From: Sphingosinicella sp.
Lineage (GTDB): Bacteria > Pseudomonadota > Alphaproteobacteria > Sphingomonadales > Sphingomonadaceae
Reading direction: 5' to 3'
Assembly (NCBI GenBank): GCA_016793845.1
Contig: JAEULI010000134.1
Location: 1-33,333 of the forward strand
Length of the DNA: 33,333 bases
The translations under genes were made by a program, and so were the position numbers. The notes beneath the pieces are model-generated. The model saw only the letters and a program-made list of their open reading frames with translations. It was not told the DNA's origin and made no database searches. Shown here piece after piece: positions 19,280-27,389 of the stretch; within the stretch, counting starts at the first letter, position 1; every line of letters starts with the position of its first letter.

Positions 19280-19660
19280 GTGGCGATCATCGGGCCCCTC
19301 AAACTCAAGGCGCAGATCTTCTGCGGCGGCGAGCCCGCGATCGGTCCCGGCAAGGCCGATCTCCTCGAAGCCGTCGACCGCGAGGGCTCGATCTCGGCGG
19401 CAGGCCGCGCGATGGGCATGAGCTACCGCCGCACATGGCTTCTCGTCGACAGCCTCAACCGGTGCTGGAAGGAGCGCGTCGTGGAAACGACGGCGGGCGG
19501 CGGCGCAGACAAGGGAACGCGGCTCACGCCCTTCGGCCGCACGGTGCTCGAAACCTACCGCGCCTTCGAGGCGAGGCTCGCCGAGGCGACGGGGGATGCG
19601 TCCTACCGGAAACTCACCAGCCTGCTGCGCGACACGCCCCTGCCGCCGCACGAGCCCTGA
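19280..19660 (+). CDS. ModE-type winged-helix DNA-binding protein lacking a ligand domain
   Basis: A 126-residue protein starting at GTG 19280 (MAIIGPLKLKAQIF). It matches the N-terminal domain of ModE/ModE-like regulators: GPGKADLLEAVDREGSISAAGRAMGMSYRRTW holds the helix-turn-helix (parts DLLEAVDREGSISAAGRAMG and MSYRRTWLLVDSLNR), followed by the wing (GGGADKGTRLTPFGRTVL) and the dimerising helix. The C-terminal molybdate-binding TOBE domains are absent, so it may not sense molybdate. It lies five bases after the SRPBCC gene, suggesting co-transcription, and ends three bases from the convergent peroxidase gene. Target genes are unknown; the neighbours are plausible. Confidence 0.82.
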   Translation: MAIIGPLKLKAQIFCGGEPAIGPGKADLLEAVDREGSISAAGRAMGMSYRRTWLLVDSLNRCWKERVVETTAGGGADKGTRLTPFGRTVLETYRAFEARLAEATGDASYRKLTSLLRDTPLPPHEP

Positions 19661-19663
19661 TCG

Positions 19664-20653
19664 CTACAGTCGCTTGCCGCAGGCGCTTTCGGGAAGTGCG
19701 AATTGCGGATCGGTCACGAAGCCCTGATCGGTCAGCGCGTTCAGAAAAGCGGCGATGTCGTGCATGTGTGCAGCCGTGATCGACGGGTTGTGCGCGGCGA
19801 CCGCATCTTCAAGCGTCGCGGCGCGGCCATCGTGCAGATAGGGCGCGGTCAGCGCGACATTGCGCAGGCCGGGCGTGCGAAAACGCCCATCGTCTTCCGC
19901 GCTGCCCGTCGTCTCGCCGAGGCCGCGATCGTCGTGGACGGGCAGCAGCCTGTGGTAACCGCCATCGGTGAAATTCGGTCCCGCGTGGCAGTTGGCGCAG
20001 CCTTGCGTTTGGAACAGGTGTTCGCCGCGCGCGGCGCCTTCGGGTAGCGGTGCTTTGCCCCGGCGCGCGCGGTCCCACGGCGTGTCGAACGCGATCAGCG
20101 TGCGCTGGAACGCGCCGAGCGCCTTTGCGACGGCAGCGGTCGTGATTTCGCCGCGCATTTCCGGGAATGCCTTGCGGAACATCCTCACATAGCAGGCGTC
20201 GCGCGCCAGCCGCCTCACCAGTTCGGCGTCTTTGCCCTTCATGCCCATCTCGACCGGGTGCTCGCCGAACAGGGGTACTGTGACCTGCGCCTCCAGCGTG
20301 GTGAGACCGGGATCGGCGAAGGTGAGCGCTGGCAGCCAGCCGACATTCGCGAGCCCCGGCACATTGCGGCGCCCGGCATCGTCCAGCGCGCCGGGGCGTG
20401 TCCGGTTGTCGTCCGCGAAGCCGTGTTTTTGCGCATGGCAGGTGCCGCACGACATGGTGCCGTTGATCGACAGGTCCGCTTCGTAAAAGAGCCGCCTGCC
20501 GAGTGCGACCTTGGCGGCCGACATGGGATTGTCGGCAGGCACGGGCGGCGGCGCGACGCCGCGCGGCAAGGACGGCCAACGCCAGTGCGGCGCGGCCCCG
20601 GCCAGCACGGCGCAGACGGTGAGAAATGCGAGCGCGCGCAGCAATGCGCTCAA
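19664..20653 (-). CDS. Di-haem cytochrome c peroxidase / MauG-family protein, TTG start
   Basis: A 329-residue periplasmic protein with two c-type haem sites, CGTCH (69-73) and CANCH (219-223). The spacing of about 150 residues and the motifs QKHGFADD, FTDGGYH and RNVALTAPYLHDGR are those of the CcpA/MauG superfamily. Such enzymes reduce hydrogen peroxide or oxidise protein side chains or metal ligands. The frame is open up to 20827, but the stretch before 20653 is out-of-frame translation of the upstream gene. TTG 20653 overlaps that gene's stop (TTGA) and gives a clean signal sequence (ALLRALAFLTVCAVLAGAAP). Co-transcribed with the secreted protein upstream. Confidence 0.88.
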   Translation of the reverse strand: MSALLRALAFLTVCAVLAGAAPHWRWPSLPRGVAPPPVPADNPMSAAKVALGRRLFYEADLSINGTMSCGTCHAQKHGFADDNRTRPGALDDAGRRNVPGLANVGWLPALTFADPGLTTLEAQVTVPLFGEHPVEMGMKGKDAELVRRLARDACYVRMFRKAFPEMRGEITTAAVAKALGAFQRTLIAFDTPWDRARRGKAPLPEGAARGEHLFQTQGCANCHAGPNFTDGGYHRLLPVHDDRGLGETTGSAEDDGRFRTPGLRNVALTAPYLHDGRAATLEDAVAAHNPSITAAHMHDIAAFLNALTDQGFVTDPQFALPESACGKRL

Positions 20654-21168
20654 GGCAGCCGCGCCACCATCACCTGCACCGCGCTCTCGCCGTTCGCCGC
20701 GATCTGCAGCGTGTAGCTGCCCACCTTCAGCGGGAAATCGACCATCTTGCGGATCCCCGAGCAGGCGGGGCCGTGGCCGTGCGCTGTCGAGACGACCGCC
20801 GCCTTTCCATTCAGAACGTCGATCCACGCGGCGCTACCCAGCGCGACGCGGTAAGTGCCGTCCGTGTCGGCACGAAAGCCGAACATGCCGCCGTAGCTCA
20901 CCGAGCCGCCGGGCTTTTCGGGTCGGGCGAGATAGCGCACCTCGCTGGTCGGTTTCAGTGCCGCTTCGATCCGGTGGCCGGTCGGGAGAGCCGCGGCTTT
21001 CAGCGTCTTCGCATCGCCAGTGGCCTCCACCGTGCCATGGGCGCTGCCCCAGCCTGCGAGCTCGGCGGGGAGCGTGGGTGAGTCTGTGCAGGCCTCCGCG
21101 TGCTGGGCCTGTGCGGCACCGGGCAGGCTCAGCATCGCGGCGATCAGAAGCAGGCGACGAGATGACAT
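20650..21168 (-). CDS. Small secreted protein of unknown function coupled to the peroxidase
   Basis: A 172-residue protein starting MSSRRLLLIAAMLSLPGAAQAQ, a clear signal peptide cleaved after about residue 21. I do not recognise the family with certainty. The mature part has alternating beta-like segments, two cysteines (27 and 136) that could form a disulphide, and a HGHGPACSGIRK segment (130-141) that might bind a metal. The frame continues to 21213, but ATG 21168 has AGGAAAG at good distance. Its stop overlaps the TTG start of the di-haem peroxidase, and a TonB receptor is divergent upstream, so a shared role in uptake or oxidation of a metal or ligand is likely. Confidence 0.7.
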   Translation of the reverse strand: MSSRRLLLIAAMLSLPGAAQAQHAEACTDSPTLPAELAGWGSAHGTVEATGDAKTLKAAALPTGHRIEAALKPTSEVRYLARPEKPGGSVSYGGMFGFRADTDGTYRVALGSAAWIDVLNGKAAVVSTAHGHGPACSGIRKMVDFPLKVGSYTLQIAANGESAVQVMVARLP

Positions 21169-21207
21169 TTGGGCTTTCCTTCCCGATGAACAGCTATATA
21201 CGGCCAA

Positions 21208-21218
21208 ATACATTGTAT
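21208..21218. promoter_or_regulatory. Palindrome ATACA-T-TGTAT in divergent TonB-receptor / secreted-protein promoter region
   Basis: A perfect palindrome with a one-base centre in the 96-base region between two divergent genes, next to TATATA (21195-21200). The surrounding bases are clearly AT-rich for this genome. Position and symmetry suggest an operator for a dimeric regulator acting on both genes. Which regulator is not evident; it is not a recognisable Fur box. Confidence 0.4.
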
Positions 21219-21264
21219 CGGCGAGGATAGCGCCGAACCCGTCTCACAAGAAAGGGGAAACTCC

Positions 21265-23346
21265 ATGCGCTTTTCGGTCATCCTTGCTGCGTCTACCGCG
21301 CCTCTCGCCTTTGCGTCGCTCCCCGCGGCAGCAGCAGATGTGGAACCGGACAGCGCCTTCACGCTCGGCCAGATCATCGTCACCGCGCCCGAGCAGGAAG
21401 GCATCGCCATCGCGTCTTCCACGCTGTCGTCGGAGGCGATCTACACGTTCAACCGCAACACGCTCGACGAGGCGGTCAGTCTGATGCCCGGCGTCTCCGC
21501 CTCGAACAGCGGCGGTTCGCGCAACGAGCGGCTGATCTTCGTGCGCGGCTTCGATCGTTTTCAGGTGCCGCTCTCGATCGACGGCGTCCGCGTCTATCTC
21601 CCCGCCGACAATCGCCTCGATTACGGCCGCTTCCTCACACCCGACATCGCCGAGCTTCAGGTGGCGAAGGGGTATGTCTCGGTGCTCGACGGTCCCGGCG
21701 CGATGGGCGGCGCGGTCAACCTCGTTACGCGCAAGCCCACGAAGGCGCTGGAAGCCGAGGTGCGCGGCACGCTCGCGCTCGATCGCGGCGCCGATTACGC
21801 GGGCTACAACGTCTTCGCGCTGCTCGGTACGCGGCAGGAGAAATGGTACGCGCAGGGTTCCTACACGCGGAACTTCCAGGACCATTGGGATCTGCCCGGC
21901 GGCTATGAAGCTGCGGCAGGCTCGGTCGAAGACGGCGGCGAGCGTGAGTTCACCCGCACGGAGGATTGGCGCGTCAACGTGAAGCTGGGCTTCACGCCGA
22001 ACGCCACGGACGAATATTCGATCAGCTACACGCGGCAGGAAGGCGCGAAGAACGCGCCGCTCCATGTCACCGACACGGCGACGCAGCGCAATTGGGCGTG
22101 GCCGCAGTGGGACGTGGAGAGCATCTATTTCCTCTCGACGACGGCGCTGGGCGACAATGCCACGCTGAAGACCCGGGCCTACCGCAACAAGCTCGACAAC
22201 CTGCTCCGTTCCTTCGATACCGCCGCACAGACGGCGCAGACACGCCCGCGCGCCTTCAACAGCCCGTATAACGACACCGCATGGGGCGGCTCGGCGCAGC
22301 TCGATGTCGATCTCACCGACAGCTACGGCCTCAGCGTCGCCGCGCACTACCGCCGCGACAAGCATATCGAGTCGCAGCAAGTCTTCCCGGCCGGCACGTG
22401 GGAGCCCGATCAGGAGAACCTCGAGGAAACGTGGAGCGTCGCGGTCGAGAACCGTCTCGCGCTGTCGCCGACGCTCACGTTCACCGCCGGTGCCAGCTAC
22501 GACTGGCGCGATCTGAAGCGTGCGGAGGAATATGGCGCCGTCCCGGGTCTTCCGGGCAATCGCCTGTTCTCCTATCCGATCCGCAACAGCAGCGCGCTGA
22601 ACGGGCAGGGGCGGCTCGTCTGGGCGCCGGACGATGCGACGCGCGTCCACGCCAGCATCTCGTCGCGTGCACGCTTCCCCACTGTCTTCGAACGCTTCAG
22701 TTCGCGCTTCGGCGGCGCCACCTCGAACCCGGACCTGAAGGCGGAGCGCGCCACCAATTTCGAGATCGGCGGCAGCCGCCAGTATGGCGCTGTACGCGTG
22801 GAAGGCGCGGCGTTTTACTCGCGCGTCACCGACGTCATCGTTGCCTTCCCGACCATCATCGAGGTCTGCACGGCGCCCGGTGTCTGCGATCCGCAGGCCG
22901 TCACGCAAAGTCGCAACCTCGGCAAGGGCGACTATTACGGCGTCGAGCTGTCGCTCGATGCGCGCCTCGGCGAGACGCTCGGCCTCGGCGCCAACTACAC
23001 GTGGACGCACCGGAACCTCGACGACCCCTCGAACGCGGCGTTCGAGCCCACGGGTGTGCCGGAACACAAGGCGTTTGTCTGGGCGGACTGGTCGCCGGTC
23101 TCGCGCCTCCACATCGTCCCGAATGTCGACATCGCGTCGAGCCGCTGGACCGTGAACACGGCCGGCACGCGCTACTACAAGACCGGCAGCCACGTGCTCG
23201 CCAACCTGCGCATCGATTTCGACGTGATGGACAACGTCACGCTCGGCATCGGCGCGCGCAACCTGTTCGACGAGAATTATCAGCTCACCGACGGCTTCCC
23301 GGAGCCGGGCCGCAGCTTTTTCGCGAGTCTCAGGGCTCGGCTGTAG
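21265..23346 (+). CDS. TonB-dependent outer-membrane receptor
   Basis: A 693-residue receptor with signal peptide ([18 protein letters not shown]), a TonB-box-like [10 protein letters not shown] segment (about 33-42), the plug domain ([54 protein letters not shown]), and a beta-barrel ending in the typical [20 protein letters not shown] and terminal aromatic/hydrophobic pattern. Such receptors import ferric siderophores, haem, copper complexes or other scarce ligands using TonB energy. Substrate is not evident. AAGGGGAAACTCC precedes the ATG. It is divergent from the secreted-protein/peroxidase pair and overlaps the convergent MFS gene by 17 bases. Confidence 0.93.
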   Translation: MRFSVILAASTAPLAFASLPAAAADVEPDSAFTLGQIIVTAPEQEGIAIASSTLSSEAIYTFNRNTLDEAVSLMPGVSASNSGGSRNERLIFVRGFDRFQVPLSIDGVRVYLPADNRLDYGRFLTPDIAELQVAKGYVSVLDGPGAMGGAVNLVTRKPTKALEAEVRGTLALDRGADYAGYNVFALLGTRQEKWYAQGSYTRNFQDHWDLPGGYEAAAGSVEDGGEREFTRTEDWRVNVKLGFTPNATDEYSISYTRQEGAKNAPLHVTDTATQRNWAWPQWDVESIYFLSTTALGDNATLKTRAYRNKLDNLLRSFDTAAQTAQTRPRAFNSPYNDTAWGGSAQLDVDLTDSYGLSVAAHYRRDKHIESQQVFPAGTWEPDQENLEETWSVAVENRLALSPTLTFTAGASYDWRDLKRAEEYGAVPGLPGNRLFSYPIRNSSALNGQGRLVWAPDDATRVHASISSRARFPTVFERFSSRFGGATSNPDLKAERATNFEIGGSRQYGAVRVEGAAFYSRVTDVIVAFPTIIEVCTAPGVCDPQAVTQSRNLGKGDYYGVELSLDARLGETLGLGANYTWTHRNLDDPSNAAFEPTGVPEHKAFVWADWSPVSRLHIVPNVDIASSRWTVNTAGTRYYKTGSHVLANLRIDFDVMDNVTLGIGARNLFDENYQLTDGFPEPGRSFFASLRARL

Positions 23347-24604
23347 GCCGCACCATCAGCAGCCCAATGAAACTCACCAGCGCCGCGCCCGCGAGATAGA
23401 GCCCGACCGGGGCCAGCCCGCCCCGGTCGGCGAGCGCCTGCGCGATGTTGGGCGCAAGGCCGCCGCCGAGGATGCCGCCGACGTTGAACGCCATCGAAGC
23501 ACCCGTGTAGCGCACGCGCGCCGGGAACAGGCCGGGCAGGAACGCGCCAAGCGGGCCGTAGACGAAGCCCATCATCAGAAGCGCGAGTGCGAGGAATGCG
23601 AAGATCGGGAACAGCGCCCCGCCTTCCATCATCGGCGCCATCAGCAGCGCCGTGGGCACGGTGCCGATGCAGCCCGCCATCAGGATGAAGCGCGGCGTCT
23701 TCACGTCCGAAAGCCAGCCCGCGATCAGGATGCCGATGGCCATGAACAGGATCGCGCCGAGCAGGAGGGAGAGGAACGTCTCGCGCGGGATGCCGAGCGT
23801 CGTTGTGCCGTAGCCGAGCGCGAAGGCGGTCGCGAGGTAGAAGATCGCGAAGCAGCAGACGACGGCGAGTGTGCCCGCCAGCGTCTCGCGCCAGTGGTCC
23901 TTCAATAGCAGGGCGAGCGGCACCTTCGGCGGTGGCCCCTGCTCCATCGCAGCGGCGAAGACAGGCGTCTCGGTCAGCTTCAGCCGCACCCAGAGGCCCA
24001 CGCCGACGAGCACGGCGCTCGCGAGGAACGGCAACCGCCAGCCCCACGCAAAGAACTGCTCCTGCGTGAGTGTGAGGCCGAGGATCAGGAACAGGCCGTT
24101 CGCCGCGATGAAACCCACCGGCGCGCCGAGTTGCGGGAACATGCCGAAACGCCCGCGCCAACCGGGTGGCGCATTCTCCACCGCGAGCAGCGCCGCGCCG
24201 CCCCATTCGCCGCCAAGCCCGAAGCCCTGCCCGAAGCGCAGGATGCAGAGCAGCAGCGGCGCGATCCACCCGGCGGTCTGGTAAGTCGGCAGGAAGGCGA
24301 TGGCGAGCGTCGACCCGCCCATCAGCATCAGCGAGGCGACGAGCGTGGACTTGCGCCCGATGCGATCCCCGAAGTGCCCGAACACGCTGGCGCCGAGCGG
24401 CCGCGCAAGAAACGCGATGCTGAAGCTCGCGTACGACATCATCAGCTGCACTGATGGCGATTCGGCGGGGAAGAACAGCGGACCGAAGACCAGCGCCGCC
24501 GCCGTCACGTAGATATAGAAGTCGTAGAACTCCACCGCCGTGCCGACGAGGCTCGCCGTCAGCACGCGCCGCGTCGATGGCGGCAGTTGTCCGGCTTCAG
24601 CCAT
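23330..24604 (-). CDS. MFS transporter, metabolite:H+ symporter type
   Basis: A 424-residue inner-membrane protein with 12 predicted helices. The metabolite-H+ symporter subgroup (ProP, KgtP, ShiA relatives) is indicated by the N-terminal [20 protein letters not shown], motif [16 protein letters not shown] (76-90) and [21 protein letters not shown] after helix 4. Substrates in this group are organic acids, osmolytes or shikimate; which one applies is not visible. GGGGGATCGC precedes ATG 24604. It is transcribed away from rpsM and its stop lies inside the 3' end of the TonB receptor gene. Confidence 0.9.
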   Translation of the reverse strand: MAEAGQLPPSTRRVLTASLVGTAVEFYDFYIYVTAAALVFGPLFFPAESPSVQLMMSYASFSIAFLARPLGASVFGHFGDRIGRKSTLVASLMLMGGSTLAIAFLPTYQTAGWIAPLLLCILRFGQGFGLGGEWGGAALLAVENAPPGWRGRFGMFPQLGAPVGFIAANGLFLILGLTLTQEQFFAWGWRLPFLASAVLVGVGLWVRLKLTETPVFAAAMEQGPPPKVPLALLLKDHWRETLAGTLAVVCCFAIFYLATAFALGYGTTTLGIPRETFLSLLLGAILFMAIGILIAGWLSDVKTPRFILMAGCIGTVPTALLMAPMMEGGALFPIFAFLALALLMMGFVYGPLGAFLPGLFPARVRYTGASMAFNVGGILGGGLAPNIAQALADRGGLAPVGLYLAGAALVSFIGLLMVRPTAEP

Positions 24605-24707
24605 GCGATCCCCCGTTCATGTTCTTGCAACCGCCGATGGCGATATGCGATGCACGCGTCAACTGTCTGCCGCGTTTCATATCTTGACACCGGCTTCGCC
24701 CGCCCGC

Positions 24708-24736
24708 TTGACATGGGCCGATTCGGCTCCTATCTC
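24708..24736 (+). promoter_or_regulatory. Probable promoter of the alpha operon (rpsM)
   Basis: TTGACA (24708-24713), 17 bases, then TATCTC (24731-24736). The -35 is perfect, the -10 is weaker. A second perfect TTGACA lies 24 bases upstream (24684-24689) without a matching -10. Start would be near 24743, leaving a leader of about 125 bases. A separate promoter is expected here because the operon is detached from adk. Confidence 0.6.
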
Positions 24737-24825
24737 CCCCGCATCCCGAGTGAATCGCATTCCGGCGGCGCATATTGCGTGCTCGCCGGTTTTGTGTGTT
24801 CATTGGGGTTTCACGCTTTGAGATA

Positions 24826-24846
24826 GGCCCGCGCGCCCACGCGGCC
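24826..24846 (+). promoter_or_regulatory. Hairpin in rpsM leader
   Basis: GGC-(C)-CGCG pairs with CGCG-GCC around a six-base loop, with one bulged C. It ends 9 bases before the AGGAG ribosome-binding site of rpsM (24856-24860). Possible feedback site; function is inference. The rest of 24605-24868 holds the promoter and nothing else I can support. Confidence 0.3.
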
Positions 24847-24868
24847 TGTGGAGCTAGGAGAACCGTCT

Positions 24869-25237
24869 GTGGCACGTATTGCGGGCGTTAACATCCCGAC
24901 CAACAAGCGCGTCGTGATTGCCCTTACCTATATTCACGGCATCGGCCGTACCACCGCTGCGAAGATCTGCTCGACGCTTGGCTTCCCTGCCGAGCGCCGC
25001 GTTCAGGACCTCACCGATCAGGAAGTCATCCAGATCCGCGAGATGATCGACCGCGATCACACGGTTGAGGGTGACCTCCGCCGTGAGACCTCGATGAACA
25101 TCAAGCGTCTGATGGACCTCGCTTCGTATCGCGGCCTTCGCCACCGCAAGGGCCTTCCGGTCCGCGGTCAGCGCACGCACACGAACGCCCGCACCCGCAA
25201 GGGCAAGGCGAAGCCGATCGCCGGCAAGAAGAAGTAA
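24869..25237 (+). CDS. rpsM: 30S ribosomal protein S13, GTG start
   Basis: A 122-residue S13, at the top of the 30S head where it contacts P-site tRNA and L5. It begins (GTG) [20 protein letters not shown] and carries [11 protein letters not shown] and the C-terminal signature [20 protein letters not shown]. The frame is open seven codons further up from an ATG-less start, but GTG 24869 has AGGAG eight bases upstream and yields the exact family N-terminus. First gene of the alpha operon, separated from adk by 6 kb. Confidence 0.97.
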   Translation: MARIAGVNIPTNKRVVIALTYIHGIGRTTAAKICSTLGFPAERRVQDLTDQEVIQIREMIDRDHTVEGDLRRETSMNIKRLMDLASYRGLRHRKGLPVRGQRTHTNARTRKGKAKPIAGKKK

Positions 25238-25261
25238 GCGAGCAAAAGGGAGCTATTCGAA

Positions 25262-25651
25262 ATGGCACGGGAACCGGCTCGCATCAAACGGCGCGAGCGC
25301 AAGAACATCACGTCGGGCGTCGCGCATGTGAACGCCTCTTTCAACAACACCATGATCACCATCACGGACGCGCAGGGCAATGCGATTGCCTGGTCGTCGG
25401 CCGGTACGATGGGCTTCAAGGGCAGCCGCAAGTCGACGCCTTACGCCGCGCAGGTCGCAGCGGAAGACGCCGGCAAGAAGGCTGCCGAGCACGGCGTGCG
25501 CACGCTGGAAGTCGAAGTTCGGGGCCCGGGTTCGGGTCGCGAATCGGCGCTCCGCGCGCTGCAGGCGGTCGGCTTCCAGATCACCGCGATCCGCGATGTG
25601 ACGCCGATCCCGCACAACGGCGTGCGTCCGCCGAAGCGCCGCCGCGTCTGA
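25262..25651 (+). CDS. rpsK: 30S ribosomal protein S11
   Basis: A 129-residue S11 of usual length, on the 30S platform near the E site and the Shine-Dalgarno helix. It contains the conserved [37 protein letters not shown], and the C-terminal [30 protein letters not shown] precedes the ATG. It is 24 bases after rpsM. A spacer of 82 bases with a UUCG hairpin follows before rpoA; rpsD, which lies here in enteric bacteria, is missing as usual for alphaproteobacteria. Confidence 0.98.
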   Translation: MAREPARIKRRERKNITSGVAHVNASFNNTMITITDAQGNAIAWSSAGTMGFKGSRKSTPYAAQVAAEDAGKKAAEHGVRTLEVEVRGPGSGRESALRALQAVGFQITAIRDVTPIPHNGVRPPKRRRV

Positions 25652-25695
25652 CGCCTCGCGCGTTCGCCAAAGCGTTTCGTCCGAAAATCCTATGC

Positions 25696-25713
25696 GGCGG
25701 GCTTCGGCCCGCC
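25696..25713 (+). promoter_or_regulatory. UUCG-capped hairpin in rpsK–rpoA spacer
   Basis: GGCGGGC-TTCG-GCCCGCC is a perfect 7-bp stem with the very stable UUCG loop. No T-run follows, so it is not a simple terminator. It ends nine bases before the AAGGGGAAG ribosome-binding site of rpoA. Might be an RNA-processing barrier or a punctuation element between S11 and RNA polymerase alpha; inference. Confidence 0.45.
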
Positions 25714-25733
25714 AGCCCGCGAAGGGGAAGACA

Positions 25734-26780
25734 GTGGCCGTAATTGCAAAGAACTGGCAGGAACTGAAGAAACCCAACAGCCTCGAAGTGAAGGCCGGCG
25801 CGGACAAGGCGCGGAAGGCGACGTTCGTCGCCGAGCCGCTGGAGCGCGGCTTCGGCCTCACGCTCGGCAATGCGCTTCGCCGCGTGCTGCTCTCCTCGCT
25901 GCAGGGTGCGGCCGTCACCTCGATCAAGATCGACGGCGTGCTGCATGAGTTCTCTTCGCTCGCCGGCGTGCGTGAAGACGTCACCGACATCGTGCTCAAT
26001 GTGAAGCAGGTTGCGGTGAAGATGCTCGACGAGATGCCGAAGCGTCTGCACCTCACCGCGTCGGGCCCGGGCGAAGTCACCGCCGGCCAGATCTCGGTGA
26101 CGGGCGATATCGAGATCATGAACCCCGATCTCGTCATCTGCACGCTCGACGAGGGCGCCACGCTCAACATGGAACTGACGGTCGAGACCGGCAAGGGCTA
26201 CGTGCCCGCGTCGCAGAACCGCCCGGCGGACGCGCCGATCGGCCTCGTGCCGGTCGATGCGCTCTACTCGCCGGTGCGTCAGGTCGCCTACAAGGTGGAA
26301 AACACCCGCGTCGGCCAGGAGCTCGACTACGACAAGCTGACGCTGACGGTCGAAACCGACGGCACGGTGACCCCGGACGATGCGCTCGCTTATTCGGCGC
26401 GTATCCTTCAGGACCAGCTGGCACTCTTCATCAACTTCGACGAGCCGACCGCGATCGCCGCCGTTCCCTCCGCTGCTGCCGCGGCGCAGGAGGACGAAGG
26501 TGCCATCAACCGCTACCTCCTCAAGAAGGTGGACGAGCTGGAGCTTTCGGTCCGCAGTGCGAACTGCCTGAAGAACGACAACATCATCTACATCGGCGAC
26601 CTCGTTCAGAAGACCGAGGCCGAGATGCTCCGCACGCCGAACTTCGGCCGCAAGAGCCTCAACGAGATCAAGGAAGTCCTCTCGCAGATGGGCCTCCGCC
26701 TCGGCATGGAAATCCCCGGCTGGCCGCCGGAGAACATCGAGGAACTCGCCAAGAAGCTCGAACAGGAAATCATGGGCTAA
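25734..26780 (+). CDS. rpoA: RNA polymerase alpha subunit, GTG start
   Basis: A 348-residue alpha subunit. The N-terminal assembly domain (residues 1 to ~240) has the dimerisation motif [20 protein letters not shown]; after an Ala-rich linker ([14 protein letters not shown]) comes the C-terminal domain that binds UP elements and activators ([37 protein letters not shown]). The frame is open from 25692, but GTG 25734 fits the family N-terminus ([17 protein letters not shown]) and follows AAGGGGAAGACA. It is the third gene of the alpha operon, 105 bases ahead of rplQ. Confidence 0.97.
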   Translation: MAVIAKNWQELKKPNSLEVKAGADKARKATFVAEPLERGFGLTLGNALRRVLLSSLQGAAVTSIKIDGVLHEFSSLAGVREDVTDIVLNVKQVAVKMLDEMPKRLHLTASGPGEVTAGQISVTGDIEIMNPDLVICTLDEGATLNMELTVETGKGYVPASQNRPADAPIGLVPVDALYSPVRQVAYKVENTRVGQELDYDKLTLTVETDGTVTPDDALAYSARILQDQLALFINFDEPTAIAAVPSAAAAAQEDEGAINRYLLKKVDELELSVRSANCLKNDNIIYIGDLVQKTEAEMLRTPNFGRKSLNEIKEVLSQMGLRLGMEIPGWPPENIEELAKKLEQEIMG

Positions 26781-26860
26781 AGGCTTCGGCCTTACCCAGC
26801 ACGGGTTTGGGCGGCGCCCGGTTCTGCCGCCTGGTCCGGAGTACCTTGCACGGCTCCGTG
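26780..26860 (+). promoter_or_regulatory. Three hairpins in the rpoA–rplQ spacer
   Basis: AAGGC-TTCG-GCCTT overlaps the last base of the rpoA stop codon (26780-26793). GGCGGC pairs with GCCGCC around ten bases (26810-26831). CACGG-CT-CCGTG lies at 26849-26860. None is followed by a T-tract. They fill most of the 105-base spacer. A role in mRNA processing or differential stability of rpoA and rplQ is inference. Confidence 0.4.
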
Positions 26861-26885
26861 AACAAACGAGAAGGAAGTTTGAGAC

Positions 26886-27305
26886 ATGCGTCACCGCGTA
26901 GGACACCGTAAGCTCGGCCGTACCACGAGCCACCGTCAGGCGATGTTCCGCAACATGGCCGCCGCGCTGATCAAGCACGAGCAGATCACGACCACGCTGC
27001 CGAAGGCGAAGGAACTTCGCCCGTACGTGGAAAAGCTGGTCACGCTCGCCAAGAAGGGCGGCCTTGCCAATCGCCGTCTCGCGCAGTCGCGCCTGATGGA
27101 CGAGACGCAGCTGAAGAAGCTCTTCGAGGTGCTCGGCCCGCGTTACGAGGGTCGCCCCGGCGGCTACATCCGCGTGCTGAAGGCCGGCATCCGTGGCGAC
27201 GACGCCGCGCCGATGGCGATCATCGAGTTCGTCGATCGCGACACCAGCGCCAAGGGTCAGGATTCGGGTCCGGTGCAGTCGTTCGACGACGCCGAAGCCG
27301 CCTGA
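26886..27305 (+). CDS. rplQ: 50S ribosomal protein L17
   Basis: A 139-residue L17, located near the tunnel exit. It begins [23 protein letters not shown] (first part [19 protein letters not shown]), followed by [28 protein letters not shown] and [23 protein letters not shown]-type sequence. The C-terminal acidic tail ([14 protein letters not shown]) is slightly longer than in E. coli. GAAGGAAGTTTGAGAC precedes the ATG. Last gene of the alpha operon, ending 25 bases before a strong terminator. Confidence 0.97.
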   Translation: MRHRVGHRKLGRTTSHRQAMFRNMAAALIKHEQITTTLPKAKELRPYVEKLVTLAKKGGLANRRLAQSRLMDETQLKKLFEVLGPRYEGRPGGYIRVLKAGIRGDDAAPMAIIEFVDRDTSAKGQDSGPVQSFDDAEAA

Positions 27306-27328
27306 TCAGGCGCTTTCGCTGAAAGAAC

Positions 27329-27365
27329 AAGGGCCGCGCCTTCGGGTGCGGCCCTTTTCTTTTTC
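27329..27365 (+). terminator. Rho-independent terminator of the alpha operon
   Basis: GGGCCGCGCC-TTCG-GGTGCGGCCC (27331-27354) has ten pairs with one G-U and a UUCG loop, flanked by AA and followed by TTTTCTTTTTC. This is the strongest terminator in the window. Confidence 0.93.
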
Positions 27366-27389
27366 GGCGCACCCAATAGGGTGCCGCCT

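Noticed and set aside
20654-20827. Longer N-terminus for the di-haem peroxidase starting at 20827
   Set aside because: The stretch is out-of-frame translation of the upstream secreted-protein gene and would hide the signal peptide.
20650-21168. Calling the secreted protein MbnP and the peroxidase MbnH
   Set aside because: The pairing is suggestive, but the secreted protein is short and I cannot see the MbnP signature, so no symbol was given.
24605-24868. Small plus-strand open frames between the MFS gene and rpsM
   Set aside because: They lack ribosome-binding sites and family features, and overlap the rpsM promoter and leader.
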